A stretch of DNA of 64,000 bases from Ancylostoma caninum (Eukaryota > Nematoda > Chromadorea > Rhabditida > Ancylostomatidae), in contig JBAJFG010000111.1 of the NCBI GenBank assembly GCA_037903475.1, forward strand, positions 3,038,001-3,102,000, read 5' to 3'. Made by a program: the position numbers and the translations under genes. Shown piece after piece: positions 47,865-58,200 of the stretch (the stretch's first letter is position 1; every line of letters begins with the position of its first letter). The notes beneath the pieces were generated by a model that made no database searches, was not told the origin of the DNA, and was given only the letters and a program-made list of their open reading frames with translations.

Positions 47865-50800
47865 ATGAAGAGGACGATGCGACTTGCTCAACAATTTATC
47901 ACAGCAGTAGGCTGTGCTAATGGCAATGGTGGACGGTGAGCTTGTTTTACAGCGGTACCGCTTATCACTTCCAGCTCTACCATGTTATGTCGAATAGCTC
48001 CTTGAGCATACTAATAACCTCTAGAACTTCAATAAGAGCACTCTCATCAAGTATCTCAGACTGTTTCTCGGTTATAACATATTACAGACATGCAGCCATC
48101 TTCTCTTGATGCCTAGCTAGTCTTATTCTATATGGTTTATGCAATGTGATGAGAAAAGATAATCAAAATCAAAATTTGGCTACTGTGTGCATTTCCATAC
48201 CTCGTCAGTACGCTTGCTGTTCATAGAGGAATTCATATACTTAATCGGGAATAGTTTTTGCCTCAAAAATTTCCTTCTAGTACCAAAGCAGAGGATCGGG
48301 AAATACATCTACAGGCTCAGCACTTGCATTTAATGCATTCGAAACAGGTTGAATATTGTGCCCAGTGCCTCTAAGGGGAAGTCCACGAAAATAGCGAAGT
48401 CGTAGGAATGATCTACCCTGGCCGCTGTATGTAGTGCACTTGGATAGTGCTAATAATATTAGTGTTGCAAAGATAGTTGTAAACATCGTGTACAGCCGGC
48501 TCTGCACGCTGCTGTCAGCGTGTAAAAGTTTATAATCAGAAGTTTTATCAACAAAGATTTATATTATTCAAATGCATGACGAAAATTAAAAAAGACATGA
48601 AAACATACTCGCGTTAATCTTTTTTTTCAAACCTTTTTCCAAATTTTAGACACCTTGGTTGCGAACATGCTGTGAAGATTCTACGAAATTCGAAATTTCT
48701 CAAACAAGTTCGGGTTCCCATCCAGTGGAAGCATGTCGTCGAGGAGGTCGCAACAGGACGACACTTTGAAGCTCTAGCCGGAGTTACTCAGGTACTGTCA
48801 GATTGTCCCCTCTCTTTCAAATCTACAACAAGTTTTCTTGAGACCCTGTTTCTAGCAGGAGGTCCAAGAGGTTCAAGCCAAGGCGGATATTGACATCCAT
48901 CTAGTCGCTCTAGGTGATGATACCAAGTCTCACCAGCGCTGAGACCAAAACCCCTTTTCTTAAGGACTCCATTTCAGACGTGCAAGGAGCTCGCTTTTCA
49001 CACGAGGAATGCTATAGAAAATAAGGAAGAGCTTTTGGTGCTCGGTGGCGACCACAGTTGTGCGATGGGGACGTGGAGCGGAGTTGCCTCAGCGATTCGA
49101 CCCTATGGTGACCTTGGACTGATCTGGGTTGATGCTCACATGGTGAGTGCTCAGTTAATATGTTGCTATTGGTACGGTAACTTGTAAAATAAGGTTGCTG
49201 GAGCCGTAATTTGGTATAGACGCAACACTCCAGCACTAGATATTTGTTCTGGTTACGTGGAAAGATTTCGAAATCATTGCGTTTCTACCACTCTAATCGA
49301 CCCTTATCATAAAATTAGGTGCAAAATCGAGCAACCGATACTGCTAAAAGTCTTTAGTCTTCTTCAAAAGAAGGGCTGAGGTGAAATATTGCAATGTCAT
49401 GTTTGAATCACTCTATACAATGCCTTATAGAAGAAAACATTGGAATGTTCCGGAATAGCATATGAATCACAGGCGTAGGCTTTCCCAATGGCATTAAAGG
49501 CAAAAACTGCGCAGCTGTTATTCGCCACGTGTTCTGCACATACATATGAACATCGCGCTCCAAACTGCCCATACATTATCTCAGGGTATTTAGAAAAAGA
49601 TCGTACAATGGTATAATTGTATGTACGAATGTTAGACACATGTGAAGAAGTGGTTAGACACAAAATTAATGTGAAGAGAGACATCTGACGCACAGAAGCA
49701 CGGGAATAATGTCAGAAATTTCAGAGCGCCAGTTCCGCTTCGTTTAGTGGGAAATTGTGGGACTTCCTCGAAGTGAACCCAACAACCCCGTGAGCGAAAA
49801 GTATTGTACGTGGCATTCGTGCGGTCCCGGAACTGAAACAGATTGTTGGCACTTGCTGGACCTGACCTGCTCCGTTAACTGTGCAGCAGGAACGCAGCCC
49901 GAACAGCATGATAGTCTAGTACAAAGTCTAAGTCCAGCATCTCTCCCTAGTTGCTGCCAGTCACACTCCCTTCAGTTGCTGCTCAAACTTTCCTCCTTTT
50001 ATCAGCCGTTCAGGAAAGATGGCAGCGCTTTGTAGTAGATGCATTACGATGTGCGGGTTACGTTCTTTCTGCACAGTTATCAGATTAGGATGCGCGTGAG
50101 CAAGAAATTTCCATTCACTATGGTAACAGTGCAGGAAAATGGTGCACTTGAGAGTGTCTGCGATCTGTTCGCAAAACTGGGTCGCCCGAGATTCTAACTT
50201 CGTCGAGGCTCGTTTTCCGATTGGAGCCAGTAAAAGTGCATGTTCTAGTGCACGAATAGGACCCTGGGGCCGTTTGTGTCGGCATCCTGCCACTCTTGAT
50301 ACAGCACATATGTCCTGAAGTTTCTGAGATGCATGGAAGTTCTACACAGAAATTTTAAGCTGTTACTGATTCGCGGTTTTGCCTGTTCACAGCCGTGACG
50401 AAGCGGACGGAGACAATGTAGGCGATTGTAGATGATTTGAAAAATTGGTAGTATGTGTTGATTCTTGTCTAAAAAGACAACCTAGCCGTGAGAAAACACA
50501 TTTTCTGGAAGAATGAAGCATGTTTGCGTATCCACGCTTCTACAAGTTGTTTTTGTAGGTACCTAATGCGTTTTGTTTAATTCCATGCCATCCGAAGTTC
50601 ATAAATTTATCTATTTACTGGAGAGTTAGGACGAACAAACGGCCGTTTCGTCTTTTTTAAGACAGGAATGACATAGTGTTTTGTGATTCTTCATATGTAA
50701 CCCTCAGTGCCGAACGCAGGATTGGAAACTCAGTCGCGTCGGGAAAGTAGATGGAGGAGTAAAAAATACTTTTTAAAAAATGACTTCAGTATTGAATGAT

Positions 50801-52156
50801 TAGTGATACCTATTCTAAAAATAACACAAAAAACAGTCAAAAATAAGCTGATACATTTTCTTAAATTCTCTACAAAACATCCCCGAATAACCGCCGACCC
50901 ACTCTCGGGGCTGGGGCGTCCCCTCTCCTCTCCCCCCCCCCCCCTCCTCCCATCCTGCGTCCGCCACTGATGATCCGTTCTTGAAATTCAATTAATGCTG
51001 TTCAACGGAACATATGGGTGCTCTCGCTAAACACCAACATACATGAATCAAAATTTTTTCTACTTGCTAGAATACTGTTTGAGACTAGTTGTTTTTTTTT
51101 AGGACGCTCACACCCCAGGAACGACCCCTTCAGGGAACCTCCATGGAATGCCAGTTGCTCATTTGCTCGGCTATGGAGACAAAAACCTGACATCTCTCGG
51201 CGATAAACTGCCGAAAATACTTCCACATAACATGTGTATGGTCGGAATCCGAAGTTATGAAGAGGGCGAACAGGTATTGGTTTTTTAGAGTGTCCTCGTT
51301 ATGTAGTTATATATAGAGTAAGATCTTCAAAGATCAACTCTCCCGTCAACAACTCGATGCAGCCACCACGTGGCATGTTGTCCTGGTTCTTTCAATGACA
51401 TCGTTACTCGATATTACAATGACGCTTCGTCAGCGACAATCACGCCATGTTAAAAATAGTCGAAATGATTCGACCTCGAGCGATCGTTTTCAGGAGCTTC
51501 TCGAGAGACTTGGCGTTCGTATTTTCTACATGGACGAAGTTGATCGGCGCGGCATTGCTGAGGTTATGCAGGAGGCTCAGTATTTGGTGACAAGGTTGGA
51601 AAACGTTACAGTTTCTGCTAAAAATTTTTCCGTACTGGAGAAAATCTACTGAGTGCCTTCGTCATCACACTGTTGCATCCTTCCTGTGCAACCATTAATG
51701 AGCTGAATGAATCTGCCGGAAATAAGTTTAACACGGCGCCGCAGAAACCTCTATGAGAGCAATGAATACTTTCGTCTTCAGAAATACCATCGGATTCGGA
51801 ATGTCGATAGACATTGATGGCTTCGACATCGCTGACGCGCCAGCTGTTGGCACTCCTGAGGAGAATGGTATCAGCGCGAACGAGTTCCTGCGAGCTGTGC
51901 TGACGCTGGATCTCTCCAAGCTTCTGGCTACTGAGATAGTGGAATTCATGCCAGGGCGAGACGATCAGCATAAGTCAAGGTAAGGCTGTATCAGCACTTT
52001 TTAAATTTTTATGAATAAATTCCATAATGCTGTATAATACAGAGTAATTTCAGTGAGAGGCTTGTGGTGAATCTAATGGAAGCAATCTATCTCACGAAAT
52101 TCTTCCAGCAGAATACAACCATCGGCCTTGAGCAGCGAATGCAAGCCATGGCATGA
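47865..52156 (+). CDS. Arginase (ureohydrolase)
   Basis: Hydrolyses L-arginine to ornithine and urea with a two-manganese centre. Exons: 47865-47935, 48650-48791, a 12-base microexon at about 48860-48871, 48978-49142, 51103-51273, 51494-51594, 51782-51979, 52054-52156; 320 aa, the usual family length. Metal-ligand motifs are complete: LGGDHS (H101), VDAHMDAH (D127, H129, D131) and SIDIDGFD (D231, D233), almost at the human arginase positions; SGNLHG (140-145) is the substrate-side motif. The start MKRTMRLAQQFITAVGCANG leads into a GG-R-H-LGCE motif like that of many prokaryotic-type arginases. It could be a weak mitochondrial signal, but that is uncertain. The microexon is the least sure join: reading further gives a broken helix, whereas the 12-base version restores the usual helix before LGGDHS. 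AATAAA at 52244-52249 is a good poly(A) signal. Intron 1 hosts an antisense small gene; intron 4 hosts a MITE. Confidence 0.92.
48277..48486 (-). CDS. Small secreted peptide nested in arginase intron 1 (69 aa)
   Basis: An intact ATG-to-TAG frame on the strand opposite to arginase, wholly inside its first intron. Starts MFTTIFATLILLALSKC, a textbook signal peptide with likely cleavage after the SKC region. The mature part of about 50 residues begins TTYSGQGRSFLRLRYFRG, continues LPLRGTGHNIQPVSNAL, and ends VDVFPDPLLWY. It has no further cysteines, a strongly basic N-terminal half and an acidic-aromatic C-terminus, so it is more like a peptide hormone or antimicrobial-type secreted peptide than a folded enzyme. 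An AG (CAGCGTGCAG) lies 15 bases upstream of the ATG and suits spliced-leader addition. It is unspliced and family is unknown to me. A frame this short could arise by chance, but the signal peptide, acceptor and protein-like composition together argue for a gene. Confidence 0.6.
   Translation of the reverse strand: MFTTIFATLILLALSKCTTYSGQGRSFLRLRYFRGLPLRGTGHNIQPVSNALNASAEPVDVFPDPLLWY
50705..50969. mobile_element. hAT-like MITE in arginase intron 4
   Basis: Ends CAGTGCCGAACGCAGGATTGG and the inverse of CAGTGGCGGACGCAGGATGGG: about 21 bp with 3 mismatches. An inner poly-C run near the right end is shared with the 17.3-kb element. The flanking 8-mers (GTAACCCT, ATGATCCG) do not form a clear target duplication. 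No coding capacity. Confidence 0.65.
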
Positions 52157-52589
52157 AAAAGCGCTTATTTTTGACCTCATATTTTGTACATTATGCATCA
52201 GTACTATACACAGTCTAGGACGCGGGATATCACAGACATTGTTAATAAAGTCTGCATAATGCACATAAAGAATAAAGGAGGCAAGGAAAGCAAGTGTGTG
52301 AATTGTTGACAGAGCATTCAATAAGAGATGAAAAACTTTCTGCTCAAAGTGAGTTCCACCTGAGAGAACTATGGGGGCTATCGGCTCAATAATGATGATT
52401 CCTAATAATCCTATCCTAATCCAGACATAGTAAAATGCATAAAAATGCAACGTTCACCCTGAAAAAAAAAAAGTTTGTTCGGGAATTATTGCACAGCTTC
52501 AACTTGTATCTTCAAAGCAGGTCTGCTCGGCTCTGAGTATGCCTTAATCCTTGAAAAAAAAAACAACTAAAATCTACAAATTTCTCTCA

Positions 52590-52742
52590 ACTACAAACGA
52601 GTTCATTGCACCGTGTTGGTTGAAACCCAAGGTTGTGAATTCGATAAATTCATCGAAAGCAGCTCCCATTTGGCCTCGGTTCTGGAGCATGCTCAAAAGT
52701 ATGTCGAGATATTTGAAGATGTGGTTGTCGGTGGCCCAGAGG
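52590..52742 (+). pseudogene. Orphan coding-like exon downstream of arginase
   Basis: Reads without stop to a GTACGT donor as ...RVHCTVLVETQGCEFDKFIE followed by a helix SHLASVLEHAQKYVEIFEDV and VVGGPE. It is very protein-like, but no proper acceptor is visible in the A-rich sequence upstream. A second coding-like stretch (about 52776-52868, frame PVQLLQHHLYELYPMLSRRA) follows after only some 30 bases and is interrupted by stops in the joining frames. This suggests a broken or partly lost gene. Family unknown; glypican- or helical-adaptor-like proteins were considered without support. Confidence 0.35.
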
Positions 52743-53376
52743 TACGTTGAGTTTGCTGGATGATTCAGCTCCGTAGCTCAACCTGTTCAACTTCTGCAAC
52801 ACCATTTGTACGAGCTGTATCCAATGTTATCGCGGAGGGCTGGTTCTTTACCGTTCAACATTATCAGGCACTCAAATTAAGGCTTCTGGTAAATTTCGTC
52901 AATTTTTTGGATGCGGTTCGCTGTAGTCAAAACATGACCTGCATACAAGGAGGCGGGCTCGAAAGCTCCTGCTCAGAACATCAGTTAAGGGGGGGGGGGG
53001 AACTGCGCATGTGATTTCCTGGTGAACCTTTGAGGGGAGTAGTTGTAATCCTACGACTTCCTTATGTGCACTCAAAGCTTCTTAGTAGTGCTTCATACTG
53101 ATTTCGATGCTATTCGTGCCCAGAATCCATAATTTCTATGTCCCACGTGTAAATTTTGATGTTGAGAGAGCTGTATTTTTCTAGTGAGATGGATTAGGTC
53201 CGAGGTCCTAGGGAAAACTGGGGAAGAACACTACATGCACTTCCCATATATGTATGCAAATGATCCACTTCTAACCATACTCACTTGTCACCTATGTGTG
53301 TACTTTCTTCAGCTAGAAATTGCGCCGCATTCCGAAGTCATCTCTTATAGACATAGAAGAGAGTTGAAAGGGTGCT

Positions 53377-53727
53377 TACAGTGCCGCAGATCCGGCTCGT
53401 CCTCAAACCGCACCGCCTGAGATCACACGTGGCGTCTTGCTGGCAGCATTTCCGCAGCCAATCGGCTAAGTATCGATCGCTAGCAGGACGCCACGTGTGA
53501 TCTCAGGCGGTGCGCCTTGAGGACGAGGCGGATCTACGGCACTGTACATAGGGAACTCCAAACGGACAGATGGATACGGACCAGTGCCGCGGCTGGACAT
53601 AGCACTCTGACTGTCTGCCGCACTCTTCGACCGATACTGTTTTAATGACGCTCTCTGATACTCCCTGCCCAAGACTGCCGCGTCGCGGCACTGGTCCGTA
53701 CTCAGCTGGCCGTTTGGAGTTCCCTGG
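53377..53727. repeat. Double foldback repeat
   Basis: Two consecutive long inverted repeats. The first has arms of about 67 bp (53377-53443 and 53479-53546) around a 35-base loop, with the shared core CCGCCTGAGATCACACGTGG. The second has arms at about 53550-53592 and 53684-53727 sharing AGGGAACTCCAAACGG and TACGGACCAGTGCCGCG. GC-rich relative to its surroundings; likely a foldback or MITE-type element. Confidence 0.8.
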
Positions 53728-54496
53728 GTGTCCCCAGAAAAATCGTAAACAACCATATTCTGTGTTAAAATAAGGTGTTTTTCGTTCTTACAAATTCTCT
53801 GTGCTATTTGTAACGGTAGGTCATCTTGCCAGGCTCAACAGTTTGTGAGAAATCTTCCTCGTTGGCACAAATATTGGTGATTTCGATCATTTCAGAATAT
53901 TTTCGTTACCAGTTCGTGTCGCTATAGTGACTGTAGACGATTCGTTTTCCATCCACTCATCTGTCCTCACCCTCGCTATTCTCCATCCTCCCTCATTTCT
54001 CGGTCTGCACCCTCCCCATCTCCATGCTCTCTCACTCATGCCTTGGCAAAAAAATTTCGCCCACTTGAAACACCTGGATCGATGGAAATGAAGGTATTAG
54101 AAGCATTGTGGTCTTGATGATATGTATTCCATCACGAACATAGGCAGCACTCACGGAAATTTTCACTTCTGAAATGAGTCGCTTACCATGTGGCCGGCCG
54201 CTGGACAATCGCAACAGTAAGTCGAACATCGTGGATGGCCGCCTACCTGCGAAGATACTGCTGTGGACACATCTGCCGCTGTGGACAAAAAGGTTCCGTC
54301 GCGCCAACTAACGCCGTTGAGAGGGCGTGCGCATGTGGTTCAGCGGGGACTTGTTTTATGAAATTCGCACCATCTGCAGGGTTCCGTGGCGGGACCCATC
54401 ACGGAACACCCGTCCGCGCTGTGGACACACATGGAATACCGCCATCATCTTCTTTCTTTTTTATGTGTTTCACGCTACTTCATCGTTGCCAATGAG

Positions 54497-54619
54497 TTCA
54501 TCGTCCCTAAAAACCTCGATATACATCTAAAGTCCAAGCCGTCCTATCAAATGCGCTGTCTGCACTACGCACCATACAACCACGATACGAATACTCACGT
54601 CTCAAAGTTCACATCACAG
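54497..54619 (+). CDS. Orphan coding-like exon
   Basis: A 123-base block ending CACAG|GTTCGC with an open frame FIVPKNLDIHLKSKPSYQ, then RCLHYAPYNHDTNTHVSKFTSQ. The composition is protein-like. The acceptor (CCAATGAG) is weak and the neighbours could not be joined. It may belong with the orphan exons at 52.6-52.9 kb. Confidence 0.25.
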
Positions 54620-55250
54620 GTTCGCCTTGTTTTTTCTTGCTAATTTGACCCACTCCAGACTAATGAAGGTTTGCTACTCCTAATATTCTTGATTCAATTT
54701 TTTCGCTGGAGCGGACAGTTTCTGTCAAACCTGGAAGCCATTGTTAGTGGTGTTTCTTCGCTTCCTCCGCGAAATCCACTGTAAACAATTTACTGCAATT
54801 GTTTTACTGATTTATCTATGATAACTTCATCGAAGCCAATTAGCTAATCTGTTTGAGAATGTGCTAGCTCAAAAGATATGTATGCATCTTTTATCTTTTA
54901 TTTGCACAAGACGGTCACTTCTTCTTTTCTTCTCACTGTCCTATCACGTTTGATTGTTGCATTATGTTTCACACTCATATCCATAGTCTTTTCATTGCAC
55001 ATATTTCATCACATACGATTAGTTGAGTAGTTACAGCAGAGCAATCTTAGAACAATGGAAGATGCAACAATAAACAAGCATTGAATTTCGCGGCGAATCG
55101 CACAAGTACTAGATTCTTCCTTAGTTAGAATAAGTGATTAGGTTTCATTAATGAAGTTGTGCAAGTTGCTCATGATGTCCTAATTCGGTAACGTTGCATT
55201 TTGTTCGTGGCATTCGCCGGAGTTGATTTGCATGATAAAACCTTTCACTA

Positions 55251-55257
55251 TTTGCAG
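55251..55257 (+). promoter_or_regulatory. Candidate spliced-leader acceptor for huntingtin
   Basis: TTTGCAG preceded by CACTA, 42 bases upstream of the chosen ATG. Another AG at 55269-55270 is possible. Confidence 0.4.
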
Positions 55258-55299
55258 GGAGTTTTATTAGGTGCGTGGCTTCTTTTGGGTTACTCCCCA

Positions 55300-58200
55300 A
55301 TGGCTGCGTCCAAAGTTGAGCGTTTGGAGAGGGCGATAAATACTTTGGAGGCGGCTCTGAAGGCGAACGATCTTATCCCAGGCAATAAGTACGTTTTTAC
55401 ATTCCTAGCTTTTTCATAGTTTGAACTTGAATTGGATTATCTTCTCTTAATTCTTTTTCTTAGGTGTTGTTTCCTTCTTCAAATGTTCTATTGTATTGTT
55501 TTAATAACACATGGAAATTTCCATTTCTGATGTGTAGTTGAAAGGGCTAGAACTAATTGTCCCGAAGCAATCAGGGGCACTCATTCCCGAAAAAGGAGTA
55601 TGCATGTTATAGCAAAAATCATACGAACACCTTTGGAGGAGGAGAAAAGAGGCTCCCCACTGCCAACTCTAGAGCGTGGGCAATAAGTGCACTGGTGATA
55701 CTATATCTTTGCTGGAGCTTCTGGACGAGGGATGAGCGGAAGTAAAGTTTTAAATCCCGTAAGACGGGAAGCCAAAAATGGGCGAAAAACGGAAAGCGTA
55801 AAACGGGAAATTCCGCACATCCCTGTTCTGGACCCTCTTACACTTGGTTTACTGCGCTTGTTTCTAACAAAGGCATAGCTTCTTTTATCTGAGGACGTGT
55901 TAATTTCTGCGCTATCTGAACAGTTCAGTATAAGGTAGTGTCATAGTGGTTTCTCTATCATATTTCTCTAACGAGTTTGAGCTGCCGCTTTTTTTGTTAG
56001 TTTGATTTCATGACAGACAAAAAGTGAGCCGTAGATAGTTACAGTGCTTTTTACGGAGACGATAATGGGGAAGGCAGCAGAGAGAAAAGAACGTGGGAAA
56101 GTTGCAGCAATTGGAGAGGAAGAGAGAGGCGAGGTATTCGTACGGATACTCAACTATTATTGCGTTTGAAACAGATTGTACACTCCAGACACCCTTGCTA
56201 CGCAGGCTTCAGTTCTGCTGCACACACCATACCTACAATTATTTATTATTTGTCGCACAGACACAACTGATGTGTTCCTGGTTTTATTTTGTGCGAAGAA
56301 TATTGAAGGGCGGCGAGATTGAGCAGATAGAGTTTATCTTGCAGTCACATCCTTGGTCCTTACTCCATTGAATCGAGTGAGGTCGTCTAGCCATCCTAAT
56401 CTACGGAAAAAGACTGACCTTTCTTCGTGTAGGGTTCCAATCCGTTGCTGCTCGAGCCTTCATGCTATCTTGCACTAGCACAACCGATACGTCTTCGTGG
56501 CATGCGGTCCACGCCAGCCAACGGTTTGTTGGACCGGGTTTCTTCTTTCTCGGTGTGTAAGGTGAACGCGGCTGAGAGACCCGACCACTCACGAGGGACG
56601 CTGGAGTTGGAACTAGTAGCACACACTATATTAAAATCATCTTATCAATGTTTTTTCTCCTTTTCTTTTTTTGCTTGTTTCTGAGTGGGTTGTTGCAAGT
56701 TTAGGAAGTCTGTTTCTTATGACAAAGAACGAAATGCTTGCACCGAAATTAGGACGATTATAGTAGCCAGCGACTTCAATACCCTTTATAAGGTTTGGTT
56801 TTCTTCATTTTCATGCCTTTCTTTTGTTTTATTACCTTGGTTGAGTAAAGTCATTCACATAACTCATGAATTTATTCGCAGGCAGACCGTCGTTATGGGG
56901 ACCTTCTCGCAAAAGGTGTGGAAATGGTCTTTAGAATGGTGAATCATATCGATCAGGATATCCGAACATATGCTGAAGAATCACTGGATGCAATTCTAAG
57001 GGTACGTTTTTTCAGCACATCTGTCCTTCTTAAGGTGATAATTATTGCTTTAATGTTTGAACCCAACTGTTTAGAGCCTTCTACTTGGTTTTTATCATTC
57101 TCGTGTATTAGTGCTCCTCATCACTGAAATTGGCCGTGCTAATGCTGCTCGGTCAGTGGTGTGTGCTCTTCGCCGTCTAGCTCACTTGGTCCACTTCAGC
57201 AAGTGCAATCGTGTCGTGTGAGATTAAAATATTTTGTATATCTGAAAACTTTGCACTAATTGGATTATGTTCATAGGAGCTATGGGGTGCACATCCTTTC
57301 GGCTCTGACGTCTTTGATGAAAAGACCGGAGGAGGCTATTCAAAACGCGATCATTTCATATACTGGTTTACTATTCGATACTCTTGGTCCAAGAATGAAA
57401 AGCCAGCACTCGGATAAGGCTTTTGTATGTGTTTTGTTTCATTTCCATTCTTGAACACACGTCGTTTCTTCCTCATTCCTTTTCATTCCTTGGCTGAAAC
57501 TTTTTTTTGTTTGCGACAAATGTGTTGATCTCTCAGGGTACGGAGGGCTGCAAACTAGCCATACTCCAGAATGGCTGCGTGCAACTGCAGACCGTGCACC
57601 TACCGTAACCTACATGGAGTCCTTACGCGCAATTGGCGAAAAAATTTCGCACTAACAAGCTAAACAGGACATCAAAACCAGATGAAACACTAATAATGAA
57701 AGCCTCAAAAAGAAGAAAAAATATTCTTCTTGTCTGCAGTTCGTGCTCTGCCTCTAACAACAATTCTTACAATCGACCGTGTGAACAAATGGAGTGAACT
57801 GATTCCTTCTCAGTTCTTTCCAGCAGCAGTCGTAAACAGTCAGCACGAATAAATGCAGATAGAAGTGACCCTGAAAAAAGAATAGGTTCAGGGCAGTGAT
57901 TATCAAGCGTACAACAACGCGCGCCTATATCGATGATCAATTTGATGACGGACCTACGTATAATTGCTACATCTGTTTTGCGATGCCATCTCCAAGATGT
58001 ATGCCATCACCGACTAGATGCGAATCCCTACTAGAAGATGGTCCGACATCCCAAGAGTCACTGAGTGGGAACGGCGCAGATGATGGTTTGCGACGTCGAC
58101 TCTTCTGCTAGCATTGTGCGCCGGACCGTGGCAACGGTGGAGATGATGGAGCCGGACGCATCACTGTGCTCATCCTTGGGATAGACTCGCATAGGTTTTG

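Noticed and set aside
48872..48940. Similarity of the arginase intron text KADIDIHLVALGDD to the SUN-domain segment EADMDTRVLLGDFT
   Set aside because: Short, needs gaps, and codon-level identity is low; taken as coincidence.
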